Assembly: GCF_000418325.1 (NCBI RefSeq)
Contig: NC_021658.1
Span: 13,682,501-13,746,500, forward strand
From: Sorangium cellulosum So0157-2
GTDB taxonomy: Bacteria > Myxococcota_A > Polyangia > Polyangiales > Polyangiaceae
Direction: 5' to 3'
Length of the DNA: 64,000 nt
Below, in pieces: positions 27,248 to 35,728 of this stretch. A program made the position numbers and the translations under genes. Position 1 is the first letter of the stretch, and every line of letters begins with the position of its first letter. The notes beneath the pieces are model-generated. The model worked only from the letters and a program-made list of their open reading frames with translations, was not told where the DNA came from and searched no databases.

Positions 27248-27943
27248 TCATGGCCGGCGCACGACGGCGGTGCGTGCTTTGCGGATCAGACGATCGAGGC
27301 GGCGGAGCAACCTGTCCTCGCCGAGGGCGGCCTCGAGCCCGCCGAGGAGATCGCGGATGCGATCCAGGTCGAGGTCGCGCTGCTCGAGCAGCACGCCGCG
27401 CACGTCCTCGAGGTCCTTGGGGCGGCCGGCCAGGACCTTGGTGACGATCAGGTCTTCCGGGCTGATCATCGGCACGCGCACGCCGCCGAGGTCGATCAAC
27501 CTGCGGCGCGCCAGGAACTCGAGGTGCAGGCTCGACGCCGCGACCACCACGTCGATGGGCATGCAGGTCGGGCGGTGCACGAGCGGGAGCAGGCGGGCTT
27601 CGCGGAGGAGGTCCTCGCCGAGGTCGATCCGGAGGTCGAAGCCCGCGCGCGCAAGGTCGTCCACGAGGGCGAGCGTGCTGGTCTGCGCGAGGTCGACGGT
27701 GACGTCGACGTCGGCGGTCATGCGGGGACGGCCATAGGCCACGGCGGCCTGCGCGCCGAAGACGTACCAGCGCAGCCGGCGCCTCCGCAGCGCCGCGGCG
27801 AGGTCAGCGAGCAGGGCGACGGGGGCGGGGCGGGACGCGGTCGAGGGCCTCGAGGACGCGGAGGTGCGTGGCGAGGTCTTCGCGGCGCTCTTCTTCGCTC
27901 GGCCAGCCGGGCTTTTGCGCGAGGACTTGCTTGCGGAGCTCAT
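27248..27943 (-). CDS. Nucleotidyltransferase (AbiEii/MNT-like)
   Basis: The recognisable domain begins at about base 27820 (VALLADLAAALRRRRLRWYVFGAQAAVAYG) and includes the nucleotidyltransferase motif GxQ...G plus TADVDVTVDL (catalytic Asp pair), then MISPEDLIVTKVLAGRPKDLEDVRG. The only ATG that fits is 27943, which gives 231 residues and overlaps the upstream gene by 140 bp. The overlapped 40 codons read as Ser/Lys-rich shadow, so translation may instead start near 27814 at a CTG coupled to the upstream stop (27804-27806). Family members include toxins and uncharacterised enzymes. Confidence 0.75.
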   Translation of the reverse strand: MSSASKSSRKSPAGRAKKSAAKTSPRTSASSRPSTASRPAPVALLADLAAALRRRRLRWYVFGAQAAVAYGRPRMTADVDVTVDLAQTSTLALVDDLARAGFDLRIDLGEDLLREARLLPLVHRPTCMPIDVVVAASSLHLEFLARRRLIDLGGVRVPMISPEDLIVTKVLAGRPKDLEDVRGVLLEQRDLDLDRIRDLLGGLEAALGEDRLLRRLDRLIRKARTAVVRRP

Positions 27944-28070
27944 CGGCGATCCGGATCCCAGCGGCAGGGCCGTGCTGCCGCTTCCAGTCGCGCCAGTAGA
28001 GCTCCTTGTCGCGCTGGGCGGCCACCCAGCCCTGGCGAGCGAACCGCCGGAGCTCGTCAGCGTTGCGCAT
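27804..28070 (-). CDS. Small helical protein, partner of the nucleotidyltransferase
   Basis: 88 residues from ATG 28070 (MRNADELRRFARQGWVAAQRDKE...). It is charged and helical, with no membrane segment and no clear DNA-binding motif. The C-terminal half (WPSEEERREDLATHLRVLEAL) overlaps the start region of the nucleotidyltransferase gene downstream. Similar small genes often precede nucleotidyltransferase genes in myxobacteria and may be the antitoxin-like or specificity partner. The pairing is inferred from position. Confidence 0.6.
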   Translation of the reverse strand: MRNADELRRFARQGWVAAQRDKELYWRDWKRQHGPAAGIRIADELRKQVLAQKPGWPSEEERREDLATHLRVLEALDRVPPRPRRPAR

Positions 28071-28182
28071 CGTGACCAGGTTACCACGACCGCGGCGCGG
28101 CGGGCACGCCGACCCGTGTCTCAGGCCACGGCGCGCCCTGGACGCTCCATGAGGCGGCGAGCGCAGGGATCTGCGACAGCCA

Positions 28183-28362
28183 CCGAGGCAGCCAAGCTCG
28201 ATGCCGTCTTCCTCGCCGACAGCGCGGCCGTGTGGGGAGCTCCCCGAGCTGCGCCGCCGGGGCCTCTTCCGCACCGAGTACGAGGGCCGCACGCTGCGCG
28301 AGAACCTGGGGCTGCCGCGCCCCGAGAACCGGTTCGCCCGGCGCGCCGCCGGCGCCGCCTGA
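28183..28362 (+). pseudogene. LLM-class (NtaA/SnaA-type) flavin monooxygenase relic with internal deletion
   Basis: Two recognisable ends are joined out of frame. Bases 28183-28236 read AAKLDAVFLADSAAVWG, which matches the N-terminal beta-strand of FMN-dependent luciferase-like monooxygenases. From 28237, in another frame, LPELRRRGLFRTEYEGRTL and ENLGLPRPENRF lead to a stop at 28360-28362, matching their C-terminus. The ~370 residues between are missing, as is the true start. It lies between the nucleotidyltransferase pair and the FAD monooxygenase. Confidence 0.75.
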
Positions 28363-28391
28363 GCGAGCGCCGGCAGCGCCGAACGCGGCTC

Positions 28392-29588
28392 TCAGCCTCC
28401 GTTCGAGTAATGGGGGAGCGCGACTTTGTCGGCCGGCGAGGAGACGAGCCAGCCCTCGCGTCGCCGCAAGAGGGGGCTGGACGCGACGCGAAGGGCCTTG
28501 TGGAGGAGCGAAACGCCGAGCCTCGATTTCGGGTGCGCGATCCAGGGGACGCCTGGTGGGAGCTTCTGGGCCAGGTCGACATAGGGGCGCATGCGCTTTT
28601 CATAGGCCGCGAAGGCGTCTCGATGGTCGGAGTGCCGCGACAGCTCTCCCGCGAGCACGTAGGCGCCGACGAGCGAGAGGCTCGCGCCCATTCCGCTGAC
28701 CGGCGACGGGCAGTACGCCGCGTCGCCCACGAGCGCGGCCCGACCGTGTGACCAGCGCGGCGCCATGACCTGGCTGACCCCGTCGAAGTAGACGTCCTCG
28801 GCGTCGGCCAGCGCGGCGAGCACCCGCGGCGATTCCCAGCCGGCGTCGGCGAAGACGCGCGCGATGAGCGCCTTTTGCTCGGCGGCGCTCGACCTCTCAT
28901 GGCCGCGCGCGGGCGACAGGAACCACAGCGACGCCCGGGTGGTGCCCACGTTGTCGGGACGCAGGATGATCGATCGGCTGCCGGGCGCGTGGTACCAGCG
29001 AGCCCAGGCGCTGTCGGACGCTCCGCGGGGGATCGTGAAGTAGCTGCCATAGAGGCCGAGCGGCCGGATCGTGGGCTCATCGCCGACGATGAGCGTACGG
29101 GTTCGTGAGCGGATGCCGTCGGCGGCCACCACGAGGTCGACGTCGCGCTCGGCGCCGTGCTCGAAGGAGACCGTCACCCGGTCGCCGTGGTCGCGGAGGC
29201 CCGTGATCTGGTTACCAAAGATATATTCCGTCGTGTCTCGGGTGCGGTCGTAGAGGATCTTGGCGAGGTCGCCGCGAAGGATCTCGAGCTCCTGGGTAAA
29301 CCCGCCGCCGTCCGAGCTCGCCGCGGGGAACTCGGCCTTGGTCACGTCGCGCTCGTCGACGAAGCGGAGCCCCCGCTCCCCCGTGTTGGCGGCCCGGATG
29401 TCGCCTTCGATGCCCATGCGGCGCACGACCTCCCGCGCCGCGCCCTGGACGTCGATGTTCTGCCCGCCGAGCCGGAGCGCGCCGGCGCGCTCCACGACGA
29501 CGGGCCTGAAGCCGTAGCGCGCGAGCCAGAAGGCGAGCGCGGGGCCGGCGATGCTCGCGCCCGCGATCAGAACAGTTCGATGTTCCAC
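28392..29588 (-). CDS. FAD-dependent monooxygenase (PHBH/TetX-like)
   Basis: 398 residues. The start is GTG 29588, with AGGAG about 10 bases upstream. The N-terminal Rossmann motif IAGASIAGPALAFWLARYG (a GxSxxG variant of GxGxxG) and the DG motif (VVAADGIRSRTR) bind FAD. The second flavin motif GDAAYCPSPVSGMGASLSLVGAYVLA lies at ~295-320. This is the class A aromatic/antibiotic hydroxylase family. It probably hydroxylates a hydrophobic substrate using NAD(P)H. No biosynthetic partner genes lie nearby, so a detoxification role is plausible but unproven. Confidence 0.9.
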   Translation of the reverse strand: MEHRTVLIAGASIAGPALAFWLARYGFRPVVVERAGALRLGGQNIDVQGAAREVVRRMGIEGDIRAANTGERGLRFVDERDVTKAEFPAASSDGGGFTQELEILRGDLAKILYDRTRDTTEYIFGNQITGLRDHGDRVTVSFEHGAERDVDLVVAADGIRSRTRTLIVGDEPTIRPLGLYGSYFTIPRGASDSAWARWYHAPGSRSIILRPDNVGTTRASLWFLSPARGHERSSAAEQKALIARVFADAGWESPRVLAALADAEDVYFDGVSQVMAPRWSHGRAALVGDAAYCPSPVSGMGASLSLVGAYVLAGELSRHSDHRDAFAAYEKRMRPYVDLAQKLPPGVPWIAHPKSRLGVSLLHKALRVASSPLLRRREGWLVSSPADKVALPHYSNGG

Positions 29589-29867
29589 GGATCATTCGCT
29601 CCTATCTCGTACGATCGCCGTGAGGCGGTGGGGCCGGTCCGTCATCCAGGCGCTAGACATCGCATGAATTCGCGAAATGTCGAGAGTGCCTGGATCTTCC
29701 ACCCATCACGAGCGGCCCGTCGTGCGCAGCACCCCGCAGAGCGGCATCGCGTTCGCGATGGGGCGGATGAGCGCGATCGTCGGCGAGCCATCTCCACGTC
29801 CTCCGCGAGCGGCTGCTCGAGGACGAGACCAAGCCGTTCGAGCGCCCGTGGCGTGCCTGCTCCGACC

Positions 29868-30179
29868 TCAGCCGGGGCGCTCGACGAGCTCGATGCGGGT
29901 CCACACGTCGCCGTCACACGAGCCGTCGGCTTCGACCCAGGCGCGGCAGCGCTCGCACTCGGTATAGATCTCGAAATGCGCGGGCAGCCGGAAGCGCTCC
30001 CGGTCGCGAGCCGCAATGGCACACTCCTCGTCCACGTGTTGCCGTGGTGGTGAAGGCATCCCCTGCACCCATTCGAACAGGCCGCAGGGACCGTCCTTTC
30101 CCTGCCAGCCGTCGAGCGCAGTCCCACACCTGGGGCAAGCGAGCTGCGGCGCCGGCGTATACCAGTCAAACATCCCCAT
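29868..30179 (-). CDS. Small zinc-ribbon-like hypothetical protein
   Basis: 103 residues from ATG 30179 (MGMFDWYTPAPQLACPRCG), with GAGAGG upstream; ATG 30173 is an alternative. Contains CPRCG near residue 15, DEECAI mid-chain and ECERCRAW near the C-terminus, which could form a zinc-binding site with the first pair. No known family recognised. The upstream 277 bp to 30456 show no other gene. The sequence is codon-biased like its neighbours. Confidence 0.6.
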   Translation of the reverse strand: MGMFDWYTPAPQLACPRCGTALDGWQGKDGPCGLFEWVQGMPSPPRQHVDEECAIAARDRERFRLPAHFEIYTECERCRAWVEADGSCDGDVWTRIELVERPG

Positions 30180-30456
30180 GCTGGAAACCTCTCGATGTCG
30201 TTGATCCGCCCAGCGGCTCGGCGGTGCGCTGCGGCGGAGGCGGGGCCGGCACCGGCGCTCCGTCGGTCGCACCTTTCGTGGCATCTCGAGCTGTTCGCGA
30301 GACGCCACGCGGCTCCGCCTCGCGCGCCGCCGACGTCCTTTGACCCAACTTGCCACCATCCCGCTGATACCAGAAGGCGGCCATCGTGCACGCCGCAACA
30401 TTGTGTTTTCTTTGCTCAGGCTCTATGGTGCGGGCCCGAACGGACGGAAGGCGCGG

Positions 30457-31686
30457 ATGAAGGACACCCTGTCGGCGGCGGAGGCACGGCGCATCGCGCT
30501 GGTGGCGCAGGGCTTCCGGGCGGAGCGGCCCGGGCCGGCGGCGACGAAGCAACATCTGACCCGGCTGATCGAGCGGCTGGGCGTCGTGCAGATCGACAGC
30601 GTCAACGTGGTCTCGCGCACCCATTACCTGCCGGCCTTCTCGCGGCTGGGGGCCTATCCGCGGCCGATGCTGGAGGAGCTCGCCTGGGCGAGGAGGCGGC
30701 CGCTGTTCGAGTACTGGGCGCACGAGGCCTCGCTGCTGCCGCTCGCCGCCCAGCCGCTGCTGCGCTGGCGGATGGCCGACGCGCGCGATGGGGTGGGCGT
30801 CTGGAAGGGCGTGGCGCGCTTCCTGCGCGAGCACCGGCCGGTGGTGGACCGGGCGCTCGCGCAGATCCGCGAGCGCGGGCCGCTGGCCGCCTCCGAGCTC
30901 GAGGTCGGCGCGAAGGGGGCGGGCGGCTGGTGGGGCTGGAGCGACGCCAAGCGGGCGGCGGAGTGCCTGTTCTGGAGCGGCGAGCTGACGACCGCCACGC
31001 GGCGGGGGACCTTCGAGAGGGTGTACGGCCTGCCGGAGAAGGTGCTGCCGAGGGCGGTGGTCGAGGCGCCGACGCCCGCGCGCGACGACGCTCAGCGCGC
31101 GCTGATCCGCATCGCCGCCCGGGCCATGGGCGTGGCGACCGAGCGGGACCTGCGGGACTATTTCCGCATGGGGGTCGCCGAGGCGAAGGCGCGGGTCGCC
31201 GAGCTCGTCGAAGCCGGCGAGCTGCTCCCCGTGGGCGTGAAGGGCTGGCGGGAGCCGGCGTTCCTCGATCCCGCCGCCCGGCGGCCGAGGCGGATCGAGG
31301 TCTGCGCCCTGCTCTCGCCCTTCGACAACCTGATCTGGTTTCGCGAGCGCACCGAGCGGATGTTCGGCGTGCGGGTGCGGCTCGAGATCTACACCCCCGC
31401 GGCGAAGCGGACCCACGGCTACTACGTGCTGCCGTTCCTCGAGGGCGACGCGATCACCGCGCGGGTGGACCTGAAGGCCGATCGCAAGGCGGGCGTGCTG
31501 CTCGTGCAGGCGAGCCACGCCGAGCCCGGGGCGGGCGCGGAGACGCCGGAGCGGCTGGCGGGCGAGCTGCGGACGATGGCCGGGTGGCTGGGGCTGGAGC
31601 ACGTGCGGGTGGAGCCGAAGGGCGACCTCGCGGAGCGGCTGACGAGGGCCGTGTCGGGCGTCTCGGCGTCCCGCAGGAAGCGCTAG
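30457..31686 (+). CDS. AlkZ/YcaQ-like DNA glycosylase (winged-helix, HTH_42)
   Basis: 409 residues; ATG 30457 with GGAAGGCG upstream. The N-terminal segment VVQIDSVNVVSRTHYLPAFSRLG carries the QxD catalytic pair (Gln and Asp in QID) described for AlkZ/YcaQ interstrand-crosslink glycosylases. The rest shows tandem winged-helix regions: LFEYWAHEASLLPLAAQPLLRWRM, LAASELEVG, and CALLSPFDNLIWFRERTERMFG near the C-terminus, which is typical for the family. It would excise alkylated bases or open DNA crosslinks, for example self-protection against a genotoxic metabolite. It converges with the following gene, with a 4-bp overlap of the stops. Confidence 0.85.
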   Translation: MKDTLSAAEARRIALVAQGFRAERPGPAATKQHLTRLIERLGVVQIDSVNVVSRTHYLPAFSRLGAYPRPMLEELAWARRRPLFEYWAHEASLLPLAAQPLLRWRMADARDGVGVWKGVARFLREHRPVVDRALAQIRERGPLAASELEVGAKGAGGWWGWSDAKRAAECLFWSGELTTATRRGTFERVYGLPEKVLPRAVVEAPTPARDDAQRALIRIAARAMGVATERDLRDYFRMGVAEAKARVAELVEAGELLPVGVKGWREPAFLDPAARRPRRIEVCALLSPFDNLIWFRERTERMFGVRVRLEIYTPAAKRTHGYYVLPFLEGDAITARVDLKADRKAGVLLVQASHAEPGAGAETPERLAGELRTMAGWLGLEHVRVEPKGDLAERLTRAVSGVSASRRKR

Positions 31687-32246
31687 CCGGACACGCGCTC
31701 GACGAGGTACCCCAGCTCGCTCGTCTCTTCCTCCGCGCCAGCCAGCTCCTGTGGACCCAACGCTGGAGGGCCAATCCGCTCGGCGAACCAGCGCAGCACG
31801 TCTCCAAAGGAGCCGCCGTCGAACAAGAGGTCGGAGCCCCCAGATGTCGGATGGGAGCTGTCTGGAGCGTAGATGATCGTCGTGCTCCGAAGGATCGTCG
31901 CCATGGCGCGGGCAGCCTCGCGAAGACCCTCGCGGACGTGGGGTTCGAACACGAATGCCCACCACCGGGCGGGATGCGTGAGCTCGAGGCCCGTCCGGAA
32001 GACAGTCGCGGAGAAGCCGAAAGGACCCGACAGCGAAAGGTGCCCTTCCTCGAACAGCTCCTCGGCGACGTTGCTGTAACGTGGGTCTCGGTCCCAGCGC
32101 CACGGACGAGGCGCGTCATCCAGGTCGAGGTAGGCATCGAGCGCTGCTGCAGGACAGCCGAACCGCGCATCCAGCAGCTCCGGAAGGCGATAGAGCTCGT
32201 CCCAGGAGAGCGAGTGGTCGAGCAATGCAGTGAAATCAATGCCCAC
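31683..32246 (-). CDS. Hypothetical protein
   Basis: 187 residues from ATG 32246 (MGIDFTALLDHSLSWDELYRLPELLD). No signal peptide or membrane helix. The composition is acidic and aromatic with several Trp (PRPWRWDRDP, PARWWAFVFEP), as seen in immunity-type or SMI1-like proteins, but no family is recognised. It overlaps the 3' end of the glycosylase gene by 4 bp. The codon usage is somewhat less GC3-biased than the average for this window. Confidence 0.65.
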   Translation of the reverse strand: MGIDFTALLDHSLSWDELYRLPELLDARFGCPAAALDAYLDLDDAPRPWRWDRDPRYSNVAEELFEEGHLSLSGPFGFSATVFRTGLELTHPARWWAFVFEPHVREGLREAARAMATILRSTTIIYAPDSSHPTSGGSDLLFDGGSFGDVLRWFAERIGPPALGPQELAGAEEETSELGYLVERVSG

Positions 32247-32511
32247 TCGAAGAACCTACCACGGTCCTCGACGCTCTCGCCGTGCATGAAGCCCACGAGA
32301 GCGCGCCCACGAGGGGGAGCGCGCTGGTTCGTACGCGATCCACCGGCCGTTTCGGCCTGAACGGATGATCCGCGTCGCGGGCGTCTTTCCCCGCCTCCCG
32401 CTTCAGCATGTATACCGGAGCTCGGGCGATAATACGATGAAAAATCGCATCGGCGGTGCCATTTCGTCCTCCGTCATCCACGCGGCGCGCGTGGTGAAAG
32501 GGAGAGAGACG

Positions 32512-33711
32512 ATGCGGGTACTGCTGACGGGAGTTGGGACGCGCGGTGACGTGCAACCCGTGGTGGCTCTGGCCGTCGAGATGCGGCGTCGGGGGCATGA
32601 CGTGCGGCTGTGCATTCCGCCGAACTTCATCGACTGGGTGGCCGGCATGGGCTTCACGGCGAGCCCGATCGGCATCGCGATGCGTGCGCCGAGCGGGGCC
32701 GCCGGCGCGCCGGCCGCGATACCGACGCCGGAGCAGGTCCGCGCGCTCGTCGCGCACCTCGTGAAGGACCAGTTCGACGCGACCGCGGCGGCCGCCGAGG
32801 GATGCGACGCGATCGTGGCCGGCGGAGCGCACCAGTACGCCGCGCGGTCCATCGCGGAACGGCTGGGCATCCCGTCCGCGGTCGCCCTGTACGCGCCGGT
32901 GGCCCTGCCGTCGCCGGATCATGCGCCCGGCGGGGTGCCTGGTGGCGATCCGGAGTCCAACCTCCGAGGCTGGCAGGGCGAAGCGCGGAGCTGGAACGAG
33001 CGGGTCCTCGAGCGGCTCAACGACCATCGGGAGCGGCTGGGGCTGAGTCCGCTGAGCGATGCGTTCGGCCACATCCTGGGCAAGGCTCCGTGGCTCGCGG
33101 CGGACCCGGTCCTCGGGCCGCTGCCGGCGACGCCCGGCCTGGAGGTCGCGCAGACGGGAGCCTGGCTCCTTGAGGACAAGGCGCCGCTCGTCCCCGAGCT
33201 GGAAGCGTTCCTCGCCGCGGGCGAGCCGCCCGTTTACGTCGGCTTCGGCAGCATGCCTGTGGACCCGCAGACCGGCCGGATCGTCATCGAGGCGGTGCGG
33301 GCTGCGGGGCGCCGCGTCGTGCTGTCGCAGGGGTGGGCCGAGCTCGGTCTGGTCGACGCCGCGGCCGACTGCATCGCGATCGGCGACGTCAACCAGCAGG
33401 CGCTGTTCCCGAGGGTCGCCGCGGTGGTGCACCACGGCGGGGCGGGGACAACCACGACCGCGGCGCGCGCGGGGGTGCCGCAGGTGATCGTGCCGATGTT
33501 CTCGGATCAGCCGTATTGGGCGTCGCGCGTGCGGGCGCTCGGGATCGGGACGTCGGTGGACCGTGGGGCGCTGAGCGCGGAGTCGCTCCGGGTGGCGCTG
33601 GGGGACGCGCTCGATGAGGGGGTCGCTGCTCGCGCGGGCGCGATCGCGGGCGCCGTCGCGGTGGATGGAGCGGCCGTGGCCGCCGGCCTCATCGAGCGGG
33701 CCGCTGCGTGA
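32512..33711 (+). CDS. GT1-family glycosyltransferase (UGT/MGT-like)
   Basis: 399 residues from ATG 32512 after AAGGGAGAGAGACG. N-terminal Rossmann domain: RVLLTGVGTRGDVQPVVALAVEMRRRGHDV, typical of the YjiC/erythromycin-GT group; it ends in a C-terminal nucleotide-sugar-binding domain with PPVYVGFGSMPVDP and the signature VVHHGGAGTTTTAARAGVPQVIVPMFSDQPYW. Transfers a sugar from a nucleotide donor to a lipophilic small molecule or sterol. The 150-bp AT-richer leader (TGTATACCGG ... AATACGATGAAAAATCGC) likely carries its promoter. No aglycone biosynthesis genes nearby. Confidence 0.93.
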   Translation: MRVLLTGVGTRGDVQPVVALAVEMRRRGHDVRLCIPPNFIDWVAGMGFTASPIGIAMRAPSGAAGAPAAIPTPEQVRALVAHLVKDQFDATAAAAEGCDAIVAGGAHQYAARSIAERLGIPSAVALYAPVALPSPDHAPGGVPGGDPESNLRGWQGEARSWNERVLERLNDHRERLGLSPLSDAFGHILGKAPWLAADPVLGPLPATPGLEVAQTGAWLLEDKAPLVPELEAFLAAGEPPVYVGFGSMPVDPQTGRIVIEAVRAAGRRVVLSQGWAELGLVDAAADCIAIGDVNQQALFPRVAAVVHHGGAGTTTTAARAGVPQVIVPMFSDQPYWASRVRALGIGTSVDRGALSAESLRVALGDALDEGVAARAGAIAGAVAVDGAAVAAGLIERAAA

Positions 33712-34185
33712 ACCTCGGGGGCGCTGCGGTCGGCTCATCGGGAGCGTTACAGCGGTTGACCGTCCGGCTTCCACGGCCGAAGCTCGGTGAAGGCTGTTAA
33801 CGCTCACGATGGTTGCTGCTCGATTGCGCCGACTGGGTGACGGCCATCGCGAGGGTGAGCGCTCCCGGTCACGGCCGTGATGCTCGGCCCATCCCGCGGC
33901 CGAGGCTGCCGGAGTGCTCAGGCGCGTTAAGGGTGCCCGCGCCGGGGGTGCGGCGGCGACTACGCCGCCCTCGACCCGCCCTCCGCCCCTCGGCAACCGT
34001 CCCGCGCGGGCGATGGGCGAATCGGGCGGGGGCTCCGGGTGCCGGACCATGAGCTGCGCCGCCTCTCCGCGGAACTGCACGTCCCGCTCAAGGCCCACGT
34101 CATCGTCACGCCCAGCGGCCGCTACGCGCCGTCCACGAGTAGGCCCTCGCGGGCGCAGCGGCGCCGGTCGAAGCCCTGTCAGAAG
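33712..34185. other. Intergenic spacer without identifiable gene
   Basis: 474 bp between the glycosyltransferase and the PIN relic. Weak protein-like stretches on the plus strand (VPDHELRRLSAELHVPLKAH near 34038-34100) might be a remnant of another gene, but no family is recognised and the frame soon decays. Contains GCTGTTAACGCTCACG at 33794, of uncertain meaning. Confidence 0.4.
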
Positions 34186-34454
34186 TCAAAGCGTGACCTC
34201 GGGTGGATCCGGAGGGATCACGATGCACGGCGAGGTCGGAGCAGCCAACCGGAGAAAATCCGGTCCATTGAACGTCACGAGCGCATTCGCGCCGGCATGC
34301 TCGGCAGCCACGAGGTGCAGGGCATCGAACAGGACGCCGGAAGAGAGCTGGCGATCGGTGCACCGCTGCATCGCCTCGTCGTACACGGACGGATCCACAG
34401 GGCGGACGTCGAACACACGGCGACGAGCACGCTCGTATCGAAGGCGATCTTCAC
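34186..34454 (-). pseudogene. PIN-domain toxin with internal deletion
   Basis: GTG 34454, with GGGAGG just upstream and overlapping the antitoxin stop (GTGA), opens VKIAFDTSVLVAV, the N-terminal strand and first Asp of VapC-type PIN nucleases. In another frame, starting within a few codons, comes VFDVRPVDPSVYDEAMQRC, FDALHLVAAEHAGANALVTF and NGPDF, the family's C-terminal half, ending at stop 34186-34188. Around 70 residues of the middle are gone, along with their catalytic acidic residues, so the nuclease should be inactive. The antitoxin gene remains intact. Confidence 0.8.
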
Positions 34455-34705
34455 GAGCCTCCCAGGATCCCGTCCGCTCGTGCGTCGCGATCGAGGCGAT
34501 GGTCGAACACATCGGCCGGCAGGGTGGCGTCGGCATCGACGAGCAGGAGACCGTGCCGCTCGGTCAAGGTGACGCCCTCGCGGCGAGCCGGCTGATCTGT
34601 AGCAGGGACGTCGCTCGCAGCCTCGTGCGCGACGAGCTCGATCACGCGAAGCCGATCGGGGACAGGGAGGGCACGGATGGCGGCGACGATCCGCTCGACG
34701 GTCAT
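34451..34705 (-). CDS. Antitoxin of a PIN toxin-antitoxin pair
   Basis: 84 residues from ATG 34705 (MTVERIVAAIRALPVPDRLRVIELVAHEA). An N-terminal helical segment is followed by a charged C-terminal part that would wrap the toxin. Its stop overlaps the PIN start by 4 bp (GTGA), the usual operon arrangement. Because the toxin is broken, this antitoxin is an orphan. The family is a small VapB-like or myxobacterial type; the DNA-binding fold is not evident. Confidence 0.7.
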   Translation of the reverse strand: MTVERIVAAIRALPVPDRLRVIELVAHEAASDVPATDQPARREGVTLTERHGLLLVDADATLPADVFDHRLDRDARADGILGGS

Positions 34706-34929
34706 GCCCGGCAGGATGCCATCCGCGCAGCTCCCGAGAAAGTCGGCGGTCCGTCGCAGAGGCGTGCCTCGGTCGACCCGCACCCACGTGCCGCCTCCGG
34801 CGACCGCCTGCGCGCCGGCGTCCCCGCCTCACCAGGGCCCTGGCATCGTGAGCCAGGCGCCCGACCTCGGACGGCGCCGGAACGGGCGCTCGTCCCGGCC
34901 CTAACCGCGCCGTCGTGGTAGGGTCGGCC

Positions 34930-35535
34930 ATGAGCACCGGCGGGCGGCCGCGCAACCTGGATCCCGCCCGCAACGCACCGGAGGTCGAGGCCGCCTTCGA
35001 GGCGGTGCCGCCCGAGCAAGTGGCAGAGATCCTCGACGGGGAGCTCTTCACCTTTCCGCGGCCCGGCCGCCCCCACACGCGGAGCGCATCGCGCCTCACG
35101 ATGAAGCTCGGCAGCGCCTTCGACCTCGGCGATGGCGGGCCTGGCGGCTGGGTGCTCCTGAATGTGCCGGAACTCCACCTCGGGCCGCGGCCCGACAAGG
35201 TGGTACCGGACCTCGCAGGCTGGAAGCGGGAGCGCATGCCGGACGCCCTCGGGGACGCGGACACGCCGGCGCACTACGACGTCGCTCCGGACTGGGTCTG
35301 CGAGGTGATCTCGCCGCGTACCGAGCGCGTCGACCGGAGCAAGAAGATGCGGATCTACCGGCGCGAAGGCGTGGGGCACGTCTGGCTGCTCAGCCCCTTG
35401 CTGCAGATGCTCGAGGTGTACCGAATCGAGGGCGGGCGGTGGGTGCTGCTCGAGACTTACGAAGAGGACGCGAAGGTGAGGGCCGAGCCGTTCGATGCGG
35501 TGGAGCTCGATCTGGCGGCGATCTGGACCCGATGA
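34930..35535 (+). CDS. Uma2 family (DUF820) putative restriction endonuclease
   Basis: 201 residues from ATG 34930. PD-(D/E)XK-type Uma2 family: EILDGELFTFPRPGRPHTRSAS, then VPELHLGPRPDKVVPDLAGWKRERMP (active-site Asp in VVPDLAGW), DWVCEVISPRTERVDRSKKM and IYRREGVGHVWLLSPLLQMLEVY (conserved EVISP and K/D positions). Widespread in cyanobacteria and myxobacteria; function debated. No methylase partner. It converges with a decayed HNH gene. Confidence 0.9.
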   Translation: MSTGGRPRNLDPARNAPEVEAAFEAVPPEQVAEILDGELFTFPRPGRPHTRSASRLTMKLGSAFDLGDGGPGGWVLLNVPELHLGPRPDKVVPDLAGWKRERMPDALGDADTPAHYDVAPDWVCEVISPRTERVDRSKKMRIYRREGVGHVWLLSPLLQMLEVYRIEGGRWVLLETYEEDAKVRAEPFDAVELDLAAIWTR

Positions 35536-35539
35536 ACGA

Positions 35540-35728
35540 CCGGACAGTGAACCGGTCGCACGCGGTACAAGCGTGGACGAGGTTCTCGATGTCGCCGGAG
35601 CCACCCGCTGCCAGCGGGTGGAAGTCATCAATCTCCAGCTCGCCCCTCACTGACGTCTCGGAAACGCCGCAGTCTCCACACCGGCCAACGACGGCGGCCC
35701 GCACGGCTGCGCCCGCTCCACGTGCCAT
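35540..35728 (-). pseudogene. Truncated HNH endonuclease remnant
   Basis: From ATG 35728 the frame reads RCGDCGVSETSVRGELEIDDF, then HPLAAGG, NLVHACTACDRF. This is the CxxC...EIDHF.P...GG...NL...C.ACNRF core of an HNH endonuclease. The usual His of EIDHF is replaced by Asp, and homology ends at the CDRF position (35549), within 15 bp of the Uma2 stop. The family's C-terminal ~100 residues are lost. Thus inactive by both truncation and active-site change. Confidence 0.65.

Noticed and set aside
33813..34052. Small plus-strand ORF in the spacer after the glycosyltransferase
   Set aside because: No ribosome binding site, no motif, Pro/Arg-rich end.
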